Under the pieces are notes generated by a model. It was not told the DNA's origin. It searched no databases and worked only from the letters and a program-made list of their open reading frames with translations. DNA of 43,869 nt from an uncultured Rhodospirillales bacterium (GTDB lineage Bacteria; Pseudomonadota; Alphaproteobacteria; Acetobacterales; Acetobacteraceae): positions 1-43,869 of the forward strand of contig CAMFLK010000006.1 in the NCBI GenBank assembly GCA_945957135.1, read 5' to 3'. Positions 1 through 8,758 of this stretch are shown in pieces. Position 1 is the first letter of the stretch. The number at the start of each line of letters is the position of its first letter. Both the position numbers and the translations under genes were made by a program.

Positions 1-46
1 CGATAGGAGTCCGTCTCGTGGGCTCGGAGATGTGTATAAGAGACAG
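1..46 (+). other. Illumina Nextera i7 adapter contamination (non-genomic)
   Basis: 13-46 reads GTCTCGTGGGCTCGGAGATGTGTATAAGAGACAG, identical to the Nextera read-2 transposase adapter (19-bp mosaic end at 28-46). The preceding AGGAGTCC (5-12) matches the reverse complement of a known Nextera i7 index (GGACTCCT). Confidence 0.97.
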
Positions 47-817
47 GCGCATGGGCGGCCCGGCCTCGCCGGCGCCTGGGCGGAGCGGCGCATGCCGGCC
101 GGGCTGCCGGCCGATCGCGCGGCGCTGCGCGACGAAGCCGCCGGCCGCGCCGGCGCCCTGCCGCCCGATCTCTCGGCCCGTATCCTCCGCGCCTACGGCA
201 TTCCCCTGGTCCGCGCCCTCGTCGTCGCGGATATGGACGAAGGGCTGGCCCGCGCGGGCGAGGTGGGCTTCCCCATGGTGGTGAAGGTCGCCTCGCCGGA
301 TATCCAGCACCGTTCCGATGTCGGCGGCGTGGTGCTCGATGTGGGCGATCCCCAGGCGCTGCGCGCGGCGATCACCCGCATCCGCGACAGCGTGCTCGCG
401 CATCGCCCGGATGCCCGCATCGACGGCTACGAGTTGCAGGAACAGCTGACCGGATGGGTCGAGGCGATGGCCGGCTTCACCGAGGCCGCGCCGTTCCCGC
501 CGATCGTGGTCGCCGGTACCGGCGGCACGCTGGTGGAGATCGCCGCGGATCGCGCCCTGCGCCTTGCCCCGTTCGACGCCGAGGAAGCGCGGGCGATGGT
601 CGCCGGCACGCGGCTCGCGAAGCTGCTGTCCGGCTATCGCAATCTCGTCGCCGCCACCGATCTCGGCGGCCTCGCCGGGCTGGTGGCCGGACTCGCGCGC
701 CTGGCCTTCGATTTTTCCGGCGTGCTGGCCGCCGGCGACCTCAACCCCGTGCTGGTGCGGCCGGGATCGGGGGAGGTGCGGGTGGTCGACTCGCTGCTCG
801 TCCGGACGAGGATGTGA
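47..817 (+). CDS. Acyl/acetyl-CoA synthetase (NDP-forming)-type ATP-grasp domain protein, 5' truncated
   Basis: Open frame through the contig start; GIPLVRALVVADMDEGLARAGEVGFPMVVKVASPDIQHRSDVGGVVLDV and VAGTGGTLVEI...LNPVLV are typical of the ATP-grasp domain of ADP-forming acyl-CoA synthetases. The apparent Met (MYKRQ) is adapter-encoded. Confidence 0.85.
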   Translation, partial: AHGRPGLAGAWAERRMPAGLPADRAALRDEAAGRAGALPPDLSARILRAYGIPLVRALVVADMDEGLARAGEVGFPMVVKVASPDIQHRSDVGGVVLDVGDPQALRAAITRIRDSVLAHRPDARIDGYELQEQLTGWVEAMAGFTEAAPFPPIVVAGTGGTLVEIAADRALRLAPFDAEEARAMVAGTRLAKLLSGYRNLVAATDLGGLAGLVAGLARLAFDFSGVLAAGDLNPVLVRPGSGEVRVVDSLLVRTRM

Positions 818-843
818 AGCGCGGGCATCTTCGCCGGTCGGTC

Positions 844-897
844 GATATGAAGAAAGGAAGCGCTTCTTTTTTGAAAAAAAGAAGCAAAAAACTTTTA
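844..897 (+). repeat. AT-rich hairpin repeat, copy 1
   Basis: GCTTCTTTTTT (862-872) is the exact reverse complement of AAAAAAGAAGC (875-885), followed by AAAAAACTTTTATTATTT. A diverged inverted copy lies at 2541-2599. Confidence 0.75.
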
Positions 898-1008
898 TTA
901 TTTGATCCGTACACGCGGTATCGCCTCGGGAATGACCCAAGGTAAAAAAAATCTCGGTCAGCGGGCTCGAAGTTGAAGAAAAGACGGGCGGTTCAGGCGT
1001 GATCCGGG

Positions 1009-1443
1009 TCATCCCGACCATTCGGCCAGACGGGGCGCGGCCAGGGCGCGCCGCTGCGCACGCGGCCCGATCCAGTCGGGGATGAGGCTCCAATTCACCG
1101 GCCGACGCACAATCCGTCGCGGCCTTGCCTGCATCCGCACCCGACGGCGCGCGGCTGCCGCGGGCGCCCGACGCGTCCGGGGGCGACGGACAGCCCCGTC
1201 CTCCGCCCGCGCGACAGCTTCCTCCGCCGGAACCGCGCCCACCTGCATCGGCTCGGCCTCCGGCAATTGCGCGAACTTCCCCGCCCGCCAATCGGCGAAC
1301 AGCGCGTCCAGCGCCTGGAACGCGGCCATCATCTGCTTCATGGCCGCCGCTTCCGCCCGCCCCAGGAACAGCCGCGCCCACACCCCACCCAACAGCGCAG
1401 AGAGCGTCTGCACGATCAGGGTGAAGGGGTTCGGCCGGTCCAT
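1009..1443 (-). CDS. Hypothetical protein with Arg/Ala-rich C-terminus
   Basis: ATG with GAGGAG Shine-Dalgarno 8 nt upstream; promoter-like elements further upstream. Confidence 0.6.
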   Translation of the reverse strand: MDRPNPFTLIVQTLSALLGGVWARLFLGRAEAAAMKQMMAAFQALDALFADWRAGKFAQLPEAEPMQVGAVPAEEAVARAEDGAVRRPRTRRAPAAAARRRVRMQARPRRIVRRPVNWSLIPDWIGPRAQRRALAAPRLAEWSG

Positions 1444-1486
1444 GGTGACATCTCCTCTATGAAGAATTTAAAGCGAACTCATCCGC

Positions 1487-1516
1487 CATATAGGCCGACC
1501 CTGCATGATGTTGCAA
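1487..1516 (-). promoter_or_regulatory. Putative sigma70 promoter for the 1009-1443 gene
   Basis: On the minus strand: TTGCAA - 18 bp - TATATG, upstream of the ORF start at 1443. Confidence 0.4.
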
Positions 1517-1707
1517 CGTTAAAATTCATTGTTCCCAGATTTTTTTGATCACCCCCATGTCACATCGCCCGAGCAAACAGCGACTGCGCCGCCACCTGGG
1601 GAACCACGAGCGTGATCACGGCCCTCCTCCCCCACATACGCGTCGCGGCATTTTGCCGACCGGCCTCGTTGCCGGGGCGAGACCGGCAGGGCGTGCCTGT
1701 CCCTACC

Positions 1708-2481
1708 TCACCGGTAGCGTTCCGCCAGTTCGGGGCTTTGGGCGCCGAAGGCGGCGAGGTCGGCGGTGAAGATGGCTTGCAGCAGGTCGGGGCGGTTCAC
1801 GCCGGGGGCGCAGACGACCTCGCCGAGGTCCAACCCGCGCCGGCTCGCGGTCACGACCTCCTCCGCGGACATGCGGGGGAGGTGGCTGAGGTCCATTCCC
1901 TGGCGCGTGTGGAATTCCGTGGCGACGATGCCGGGGCAGAGCGCCTGGACGCGCAGGCCGCGCGCGGAGAATTCGGCATGCAGTTGCTGCGTCCAGGCCA
2001 CCAGATGCGCGAGGGTGCCGGTATAGACGGCCCGGCGCGGCATCTGCTCCGGGCCGGCCGGGCCGCTGAAGGCGATCATGCCGGAGACGTTGACCACCGT
2101 GCCCGTGCCGCGCGCGAGCATGCCAGGCACGGCGGCCAGGGTCAGCAGGGTGGGGGCCAGCACCTTGATGCGGATCAGTTCGGCGGCCCGGTCGGCCGGC
2201 AGGGCCTCGAACGGCATGTAGTGGGCGACGCCGGCGCAGTTGATCAGGGTCGCCGGTTCGCGGGTCCGGCATGCATCCTCGAGCGTGCGTATTCCGTCTT
2301 CGCTCGCGAGGTCGGCGGCGATGGTCTCGACGGCGACATGGCCGAGTGTGCGGGCCACATCGTCGAGCCCGGCCTGGCGGCGGGCGCAGAGGATGAGGTC
2401 GTGGCCGTCCGCCGCCAGGCGTTCGGCATATGCCTTGCCGATCCCCGACGACGCCCCGGTGACAAGTGCCAGTTTGGACAT
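1708..2481 (-). CDS. Short-chain dehydrogenase/reductase
   Basis: MSKLALVTGASSGIGKAYAERLAADGHDLILCARR: Rossmann TGxxxGIG motif. Start taken at 2481. Confidence 0.88.
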   Translation of the reverse strand: MSKLALVTGASSGIGKAYAERLAADGHDLILCARRQAGLDDVARTLGHVAVETIAADLASEDGIRTLEDACRTREPATLINCAGVAHYMPFEALPADRAAELIRIKVLAPTLLTLAAVPGMLARGTGTVVNVSGMIAFSGPAGPEQMPRRAVYTGTLAHLVAWTQQLHAEFSARGLRVQALCPGIVATEFHTRQGMDLSHLPRMSAEEVVTASRRGLDLGEVVCAPGVNRPDLLQAIFTADLAAFGAQSPELAERYR

Positions 2482-2540
2482 GTGCCCCCCAAAATCCCCC
2501 GAAGGGTTCGCGAGAGACCGAGCCGACGCAAGGCCCAAGT

Positions 2541-2599
2541 GCGGAAGTCTTTTTGCTTCCTTTTCTTCAGAAAAAGAAGACGCTTCCTTCCTTCTTATC
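2541..2599 (-). repeat. AT-rich hairpin repeat, copy 2 (inverted relative to copy 1)
   Basis: Reverse complement GATAAGAAGGAAGGAAGCGTCTTCTTTTTCTGAAGAAAAGGAAGCAAAAAGACTTCC aligns with copy 1; lies just downstream of the phoB stop. Confidence 0.72.
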
Positions 2600-2612
2600 T
2601 ACTCCCGCGCCC

Positions 2613-3377
2613 CTACAGCGGCTCGGTATCCAGCGCATACCCCGCCGCGCGCACCGTGCGCACGATGTCCAGCTCGCCTTCGCCGTTGATGGATTTGCGC
2701 AGGCGGCGGATGTGGACATCGACGGTGCGGGGTTCCACGTGGATGTCCGGGCCCCACACCGCGTCCAGCACTTCCTCGCGCGCGAACACCCGGCGGGGGT
2801 GCTGCATCAGGAATTCCAGCAGGCGGAACTCCGTGGGGCCGAGATGGATGGGGCGGCCGTTGCGCTGCACGCGGTGGGAGGTGAGGTCCATGGTGATGTC
2901 GTGGAAGGTGAGCTGGCCCTTGCTGGGCACGCTGCTGGCGCGGCGCAGCAGGGCGCGCATGCGGGCGAGCAGCGCGTCCATGTTGAAGGGCTTGGTGATG
3001 TAGTCGTCCGCCCCGGTGTTCAGGCCGCGCACCGCGTCCTGGTCCTCGGTGCGGGCGGTGACCATGATCACCGGCAGGTCGCGGGTGGCGGGGCGGCGGC
3101 GGATCTGCCGGCACACCTCGATGCCGGACATCACCGGCAGCATCCAGTCCAGCAGCACCAGGTCGGGCTGGGTTTCGGCGATGCGGGTCAGCGCTTCCTG
3201 CCCGTCCGCGGCTTCCTCCACCCGGAAGCCCTGCTTCTCCAGGTTGTAGCGCAGCATGGTGGCCAGCGCCGCCTCGTCTTCCACCACCAGCACCAGGGGT
3301 TTCGCCAGGCTGGAAAATCCCTCGGCCATGCGCGGGTCCTTCAGGTCGCGGTGCGACGTGTCCTGCGACATCGACAT
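2613..3377 (-). CDS. phoB: Phosphate regulon response regulator PhoB
   Basis: REC domain (VLVVEDEAALATMLRYNLEKQGF...LDWMLPVMSG...ITKPF) plus OmpR-type winged helix; adjacent to phoU and pst genes. Confidence 0.93.
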   Translation of the reverse strand: MSMSQDTSHRDLKDPRMAEGFSSLAKPLVLVVEDEAALATMLRYNLEKQGFRVEEAADGQEALTRIAETQPDLVLLDWMLPVMSGIEVCRQIRRRPATRDLPVIMVTARTEDQDAVRGLNTGADDYITKPFNMDALLARMRALLRRASSVPSKGQLTFHDITMDLTSHRVQRNGRPIHLGPTEFRLLEFLMQHPRRVFAREEVLDAVWGPDIHVEPRTVDVHIRRLRKSINGEGELDIVRTVRAAGYALDTEPL

Positions 3378-3379
3378 GG

Positions 3380-4096
3380 TCAGTCGTGCCGCCGTACCAC
3401 GGCGTAGGCCGAGGTGTCGCCCTTGGGCCGCGCGTCCGACAGCGGCGCGCCGGTGATGGCATAGTACACCGTCTCGGCGATGTTGGTGGCGTGGTCGCCG
3501 ATGCGTTCGAGGTTCTTGGCGATGAACAGCAGATGCGTGCAGGCGGTGATGTTGCGCGCGTCCTCCATCATGTAGGTGATGAGTTCGCGGAACAGGGCGT
3601 TGTAGATTTCGTCGATCTGCGTGTCGCCGCGCCACACCTGCAGCGCCTTGTCCATGTCGTTCTCGCCGATCGCGTCGATGATCAGCTTCAGCTGGTCCTG
3701 CACCAGCCGCGCCATGTGGGCGAGGCCGGTGAGGCTGTAGGGGGCGGGGAACTCCTTCAGCACGATGCTGCGCTTGGCGACGTTGGCGGCGTAGTCGCCG
3801 ATGCGTTCGAGGTCGCCCGTCATCTTCAGGCTGGCGACGATCTGGCGCAGGTCCTGCGCCATGGGCTGGCGCAGCGCGAGCATGCGGATGACGAACTGCT
3901 CCGCCTCGTGCTCCATGGCATCGACGCGGGGGTCCAGCTCCACGGCGCGGGCCGCGGCGTCGCCGTCGCGCAGCAGGATGGCGTCGCAGGCGGCGGCCAC
4001 CTGGCTCTCCACCATGCCGCCCATGTCGGTCATCAGCCCGCGCAGGCGGGCAAGTTCCTCGTCGTAGCGTTTGACGATGTGTTCGGCGTCGGTCAT
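3380..4096 (-). CDS. phoU: Phosphate signalling protein PhoU
   Basis: Two PhoU repeats with DLERIGDYAANVAKR and NLERIGDHATNIAE. Confidence 0.96.
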   Translation of the reverse strand: MTDAEHIVKRYDEELARLRGLMTDMGGMVESQVAAACDAILLRDGDAAARAVELDPRVDAMEHEAEQFVIRMLALRQPMAQDLRQIVASLKMTGDLERIGDYAANVAKRSIVLKEFPAPYSLTGLAHMARLVQDQLKLIIDAIGENDMDKALQVWRGDTQIDEIYNALFRELITYMMEDARNITACTHLLFIAKNLERIGDHATNIAETVYYAITGAPLSDARPKGDTSAYAVVRRHD

Positions 4097-4109
4097 CTGC
4101 CTGCTCCGT

Positions 4110-4931
4110 TCAGCCGAACCGGCCGGTGATGTATTCCTGGGTGCGACGTTCGCGCGGGGTGGTGAACATCTGCGTGGCGCTGCCCGCCTCGACCATCTCG
4201 CCGAGATAGAAGAACGCCACCTGGTCGGCGCAGCGCGCGGCCTGCTGCATGTTGTGGGTGACGATGGCGATGGTGAAGTCGCGCTTCAGCTCGTCGATCA
4301 GCTCCTCGATCTTGAGCGTGCTGATCGGGTCCAGCGCCGAGGTGGGCTCGTCGAGCAGGATCACCTCCGGGCGCACGGCGATGGTGCGGGCGATGCACAG
4401 GCGCTGCTGCTGGCCGCCGGACAGGCCCATGGCCGAGCCGTTCAGCCGGTCCTTCACCTCGCCCCACAGGGCGGCGCGGGTCAGCGACCATTCCACCCGC
4501 TCGTCCATCGCGGATTTGGACAGGCGCTCGTGCAGCTTCACGCCGAAGGCGATGTTGTCGTAGATCGTCATCGGGAACGGCGTGGGCTTCTGGAACACCA
4601 TGCCGATGCGGCTGCGCAGCTGGTTCAGGTCGATGTCCGGGGAAATGATGTTCACGCCGTCCATCATCACCTGGCCGGTGGCGCGCTGGCCGGGGTAGAG
4701 GTCGTACATCCGGTTCAGCACGCGCAGCAGCGTGGACTTGCCGCAGCCGGACGGGCCGATCATGCCCGTCACCTGCCGGGTGGGGAAGGCGAGGTTGATG
4801 TTGGTCAACGCCTTGTGGCTGCCATAGAAGAAGTCGAGGTCGTTGATGGCGATGCGGGCGGGCGCCGGCGCGCCATCCGCCGCCTTGGCGCCGGCCGGCC
4901 GTTCGCTGCTGTCGTTCATCGTGGTGCTCAT
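4110..4931 (-). CDS. pstB: Phosphate ABC transporter ATP-binding protein PstB
   Basis: Walker [10 protein letters not shown], signature LSGGQQQR, Walker B VILLDEP, PstB-specific LNRMYDLYP. Confidence 0.97.
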   Translation of the reverse strand: MSTTMNDSSERPAGAKAADGAPAPARIAINDLDFFYGSHKALTNINLAFPTRQVTGMIGPSGCGKSTLLRVLNRMYDLYPGQRATGQVMMDGVNIISPDIDLNQLRSRIGMVFQKPTPFPMTIYDNIAFGVKLHERLSKSAMDERVEWSLTRAALWGEVKDRLNGSAMGLSGGQQQRLCIARTIAVRPEVILLDEPTSALDPISTLKIEELIDELKRDFTIAIVTHNMQQAARCADQVAFFYLGEMVEAGSATQMFTTPRERRTQEYITGRFG

Positions 4932-4951
4932 TGGGTTCGATCCGCGAGGGG

Positions 4952-5833
4952 TCAGGTACGTTTGCGCAGGACGACGCGGGCGACGATGTTGAGCGCCAGC
5001 ACGCCGAAGGTGATGAGCAGCGCCCCCACCCAGGCGAGTTGCACCCAGTCGTCGAAGGCCGAGCCGGCATATTGATAGATGGTCACCGGCAGGCTGGCCA
5101 TCGGCTGGCCGAGGCTGACCGACCAGTTGAGGTTGCCGAGCGAGGTGAACAGCAGCGGCGCCGTTTCGCCGGCCACGCGGGCGATGGCCAGCAGCACGCC
5201 GGTGGCGATGCCGTCCAGCGCCGCGCGGTAGCAGACGAAGACGATGGACTTCCATTTCGGCGCGCCCAGCGCCACCGCCGCCTCGCGCAGCGAGACCGGG
5301 ATCAGCGCCAGCATGTCCTCCGTGGTACGCACCACGATGGGGATCACGATCACCGCCAGCGCCAGGCTGCCGGCGAGGCCGGTGAACCCGCCCATCGGCT
5401 GCACCGCCACCTCATAGACGAACAGGCCGATCAGGATGGAGGGGGCGGAGAGCAGCACGTCCGAGACGAAGCGCACGACGTTGCCGAGCGTGGAGCCGCG
5501 CGCGTATTCCGACAGGTAGGTGCCCACCATCAGCCCGATCGGCGTGCCGATGGCCGTGCCCAGCGCCGTCTGGATCAGGCTGCCGACGATGGCGTTGAGC
5601 AGCCCGCCGCCGGAGCCGGGCGGCAGGGTGGGGCGGGTGAACACCGTCAGGCTGAGGCCGGACACGCCGAGCCACAGCAGGGTCGCCAGGATCAACGCCA
5701 GGAAGGCAAGGCCGATGCCGGTGGCCACCAGGCACAGCAGCTTGACCATGTTGCTGGCGCGCCGGCGCCGGCGCGAGAGCTGGTCGGCCACCCGCGCGTC
5801 GCGCGCGGGGCCGGCGGCGAGGGTGGCGCTCAT
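4952..5833 (-). CDS. pstA: Phosphate ABC transporter permease PstA
   Basis: Multi-TM permease, [16 protein letters not shown] loop; ATGA overlap with pstC. Confidence 0.94.
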   Translation of the reverse strand: MSATLAAGPARDARVADQLSRRRRRASNMVKLLCLVATGIGLAFLALILATLLWLGVSGLSLTVFTRPTLPPGSGGGLLNAIVGSLIQTALGTAIGTPIGLMVGTYLSEYARGSTLGNVVRFVSDVLLSAPSILIGLFVYEVAVQPMGGFTGLAGSLALAVIVIPIVVRTTEDMLALIPVSLREAAVALGAPKWKSIVFVCYRAALDGIATGVLLAIARVAGETAPLLFTSLGNLNWSVSLGQPMASLPVTIYQYAGSAFDDWVQLAWVGALLITFGVLALNIVARVVLRKRT

Positions 5834-6798
5834 GACCCGCTCCTCGGCCGCAGCAACAGGCGCGATATGGCCAGCACGATGAAGGAGATCACGAACAGGA
5901 TGAACCCGAGTGCGAGAAGGGAGGACAGTTTCAGGCTGCCGGCCTGGCTTTCGGGAAACTCCAGCGCCACCAGCGAGGCGATGGTGTTGCCGGGGCCGAA
6001 CAGGCTGGCGGAAATGCGGTTGGTGTTGCCGATCACGAAGGTGACCGCCATGGTCTCGCCCAGCGCGCGGCCGAGGCCGAGCATGATGCCGCCGACCACG
6101 GAGACGCGGGTATAGGGCAGCACGATGGAGCGCATCACCTCCCAGGTGGTGCAGCCCACGCCGTAGGCGCTCTCCTTGAACACCGGCGGCACGGTGAGGA
6201 ACACGTCGCGCATCGTGGCGGCGACGAAGGGGATGATCATCACCGCGAGGATGATGGCGGCGGTGAGGATGCCGGTGCCGAAGGGCGGCCCCGCGAACAG
6301 CGTGGACAGCACGGGAATGTCGCCCACCGCGTCGATCACCGGCGGCTGGATCCAGCTGGCCATGAAGGGGACGATCATGAAGAAGCCCCACATGCCGTAG
6401 ATGATCGAGGGCACCGCGGCGAGCAGCTCGATCGCCGTGCCCACCGGGCGGCGCAGCCAGGCCGGCGCCAGCTCGGTCAGCCAGAAGGCGATGCCGAAGG
6501 CGAGCGGCACGGCGATGATCAGCGCGATGACGGAGGTGACGATGGTGCCGTAGATCGGCACCGCGGCACCGAACACCTGCTGCACCGGGTCCCAATCGGA
6601 ATCCCACAGGAAGGGCAGGCCGAAGGCGCGCAGCGCCGGCAGGCCGCCGATGAACAGCGAGACGATGATCGCGCCCAGCAGCACGAGCACGAACAGCCCG
6701 GCGCCATGGGCGATGAGGGAGAAAATGCGATCGCCGGGCGAGGCGGCGCCGGCGCGGCGAATGGGGGGGGAGGCGGAAAGGGCGGCGGACTGGGACAC
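5830..6798 (-). CDS. pstC: Phosphate ABC transporter permease PstC
   Basis: [38 protein letters not shown]; operon context. Confidence 0.95.
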   Translation of the reverse strand: MSQSAALSASPPIRRAGAASPGDRIFSLIAHGAGLFVLVLLGAIIVSLFIGGLPALRAFGLPFLWDSDWDPVQQVFGAAVPIYGTIVTSVIALIIAVPLAFGIAFWLTELAPAWLRRPVGTAIELLAAVPSIIYGMWGFFMIVPFMASWIQPPVIDAVGDIPVLSTLFAGPPFGTGILTAAIILAVMIIPFVAATMRDVFLTVPPVFKESAYGVGCTTWEVMRSIVLPYTRVSVVGGIMLGLGRALGETMAVTFVIGNTNRISASLFGPGNTIASLVALEFPESQAGSLKLSSLLALGFILFVISFIVLAISRLLLRPRSGS

Positions 6799-6821
6799 GC
6801 GCGTGTTCCTGAAAGAGAAGG

Positions 6822-6851
6822 CGGCCGGGGGTGCCTGCGCGCCCCCGGCCG
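6822..6851 (-). promoter_or_regulatory. Intercistronic hairpin between pstS and pstC
   Basis: CGGCCGGGGG (6822-6831) / CCCCCGGCCG (6842-6851): perfect 10-bp GC stem with 10-nt loop, no U-tract. Confidence 0.65.
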
Positions 6852-6858
6852 GGAAGGA

Positions 6859-7881
6859 TCAGCTCTTGACGTTCGCGGCCCAGGCGGCGCGCACGGCGTT
6901 CTGCACCGCTTCCGGCAGCGCGATGTATTCCAGATCGGCCGCGATCTTGCCGCCGTTCTTGTAGGCCCAGTCGAAGAACTTCATCACGTTGGCCGAACGG
7001 GCCGGGTCCTTCGCGTCCTTCGGCAGCAGGATGAAGGTGGCGGAGACGATCGGCCAGCTGGTGGCGCCCTGCGTGTCGATCAGATCGACGGCGAAGTTCG
7101 GCGCGTTCTTCCAGTCGCCATTGGCGGCGGCGGCGGCGAAGGCCTCCAGCGTCGGCTTCACGAAGGCGCCGGACTTGTTGCGCAGCTGCGCGGTGGTCAG
7201 CTTGTTCTGCGTGGCGTAGGCGTTCTCGACATAGCCGATGCCGCCGCGCACCTGGCGCACGGTGGCGGCCACGCCGTCATTGCCCTTCGCGCCGTTGCCG
7301 GCCGCCCATTTCACCGAGGTGCTGGCGCCCACCTTGCTCTTCCATTCCGGCGACACGGCGGAGAGGTAGGAGGTGAACACGAAGGTCGTGCCCGAGCCGT
7401 CGGCGCGATAGACCGGGGCGATGGCGATGTTGGGCAGGGTCAGGCCGTGGTTCAGCTCGACCAGCTTGGGGTCGTTCCACTTGGTGATGGTGCCCGCGTA
7501 GATGTCGGCCAGGATTTCGCCGGTGAGCTTGAGCTGGTCGGCGGCGATGCCCGGCAGGTTCACGATCGGCACCACCGCGCCCATCACGGCGGGGAACTGC
7601 AGCAGGTTGCCGGAGGTGAGCTTGGCCGGGTCCATCGGCGCGTCGGAGGCGCCGAAATCGACCGTGCGGTTCAGGATCTGGTTCTGCCCGCCGCCGGAGC
7701 CGATCGCCTGGTAGTTCAGCTCGATGCCGATGGCGGCCTTCGCGGCCTCGCCCCACTTGGCATAGACGGGCGCCGGGAAGGTGGCGCCGGCGCCGGTGAT
7801 CTGCTGCGCGCGCAGCGCCGCGGGGGCGGCCAGGGTGAACCCGGCCAGGGTGACGGCCAGGGCCTTGGTGATGAAATTCAT
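6859..7881 (-). CDS. pstS: Phosphate ABC transporter substrate-binding protein PstS
   Basis: Signal peptide followed by [16 protein letters not shown] and [23 protein letters not shown], diagnostic of PstS. Confidence 0.97.
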   Translation of the reverse strand: MNFITKALAVTLAGFTLAAPAALRAQQITGAGATFPAPVYAKWGEAAKAAIGIELNYQAIGSGGGQNQILNRTVDFGASDAPMDPAKLTSGNLLQFPAVMGAVVPIVNLPGIAADQLKLTGEILADIYAGTITKWNDPKLVELNHGLTLPNIAIAPVYRADGSGTTFVFTSYLSAVSPEWKSKVGASTSVKWAAGNGAKGNDGVAATVRQVRGGIGYVENAYATQNKLTTAQLRNKSGAFVKPTLEAFAAAAANGDWKNAPNFAVDLIDTQGATSWPIVSATFILLPKDAKDPARSANVMKFFDWAYKNGGKIAADLEYIALPEAVQNAVRAAWAANVKS

Positions 7882-7891
7882 GCTTTCTCCT

Positions 7892-7910
7892 CGGAGAACC
7901 GGGTTCTCCG
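7892..7910 (-). promoter_or_regulatory. Perfect inverted repeat adjacent to the pstS Shine-Dalgarno
   Basis: CGGAGAACC-N-GGTTCTCCG. Minus strand to the start codon reads CGGAGAACCCGGTTCTCCGAGGAGAAAGCATG. Confidence 0.7.
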
Positions 7911-7988
7911 TGCTGTGCGAACGCGCCGGCGGACTCGCCGGCCCGCTTCCGAACGGCGCGGACCCTATCCAGCGACAGCGACGAGAAG

Positions 7989-8017
7989 ATTGCAGATTTG
8001 TGAAGCTTCGATGACAG
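7989..8017 (-). promoter_or_regulatory. PHO-box-like PhoB site upstream of pstS
   Basis: Minus strand CTGTCAT CGAA GCTTCAC AAAT CTGCAAT: three PHO-box-like heptamers at 11-bp spacing (starts 8017, 8006, 7995). Confidence 0.7.
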
Positions 8018-8025
8018 CAACCCCG

Positions 8026-8340
8026 TCAGGCAGCCGGCGCAAGGCTCCGCCATTCGCTCGCACGCCGGCTCACCTGAAACAACGCCGGCGGTTCGGCCAC
8101 GCCGGCATCGACCGCGTCGAGCAGGGCGGTGAGGCTGGAGGCTTCGGCGAGCACCTCGCCGGGGTCGTCGAGCAGGCAGAAGGCGTGGTCCTCGCTGACC
8201 AGCAGCATGCGCGGCAGGGCGCGGGCGGGCGATTGCAGCATCAGCGCGGGCGTGCCGTCGTCGCACAGCGCGGGCTGCCAGTGCAGCTGCCGCTCCCGGC
8301 ACCAGCGGGTGAGGCAGCGCAGTTCGGTCATGTCGAGCAT
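8026..8340 (-). CDS. Hypothetical protein
   Basis: MLDMTELRCLTRWCRERQLHWQPALCDDG...; no family recognised. Confidence 0.5.
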   Translation of the reverse strand: MLDMTELRCLTRWCRERQLHWQPALCDDGTPALMLQSPARALPRMLLVSEDHAFCLLDDPGEVLAEASSLTALLDAVDAGVAEPPALFQVSRRASEWRSLAPAA

Positions 8341-8446
8341 CGGGCATCTCCCGCGAGTCGGGGGTAGAATGCCAGGAGTCATCGATTCGGGGGTTAACGA
8401 CGGCCTACAAGTGCTTGACCGGCAAATGAACAATCGCTCATCCGGC

Positions 8447-8497
8447 TTGACTTCGGAGTCGCGTGGTCCTATTTTTGACCAGTCGGATCGACCAGTC
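8447..8497 (+). promoter_or_regulatory. vapBC-like promoter and operator
   Basis: TTGACT (8447-8452) - 17 bp - TATTTT (8470-8475); TGGTC/GACCA inverted repeat (8464-8468, 8477-8481) straddling the -10; direct repeats GACCAGTC at 8477-8484 and 8490-8497. Confidence 0.65.
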
Positions 8498-8511
8498 CAA
8501 ACGAAACCGCC

Positions 8512-8757
8512 ATGCGCGACATCCAGGCCTCCGAGGCCAAGACCCACCTGCCGCAGATTCTCGACGCCGTGGAGCGCGGGGAAACGGTGCGCATCACCCG
8601 CCACGGCCGGCCCATCGCGCGCATCGTGCCGGAGGATGACCGGCGGCAGGACGAGATCGATCAGGCGATCGAGACCATCCGGTCGCTGCGGCGGCACACC
8701 GGGCGGATCACGCTGGAGGAGCTGCGCGCCCTGCGCCACGAGGGCCGCAAATACTGA
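8512..8757 (+). CDS. Type II antitoxin, Phd/YefM (VapB-like) family
   Basis: MRDIQASEAKTHLPQILDAVERGETVRITRHGRPIARIVP; followed by a PIN-domain gene. Confidence 0.92.
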   Translation: MRDIQASEAKTHLPQILDAVERGETVRITRHGRPIARIVPEDDRRQDEIDQAIETIRSLRRHTGRITLEELRALRHEGRKY

Positions 8758-8758
8758 C

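Noticed and set aside
18-284. 88-aa ORF beginning MGSEMCIRDR
   Set aside because: Start codon lies in adapter sequence; out of frame with the real ATP-grasp gene.
8011-8033. Similarity of ATGACAGCAACCCCGTCAGGCA to ATGGACGGCAACCCCGCAGGCA at about 41369-41390
   Set aside because: Short gapped match in GC-rich DNA; no shared structure or gene context, and one copy lies against a gene end while the other is in a leader, so chance is likely. A genome-wide search would decide.
6706-8367. 553-aa plus-strand ORF across pstC/pstS
   Set aside because: Antisense to pstS and crosses the PHO box and pstS leader; Gly/Arg-rich composition typical of spurious frames.
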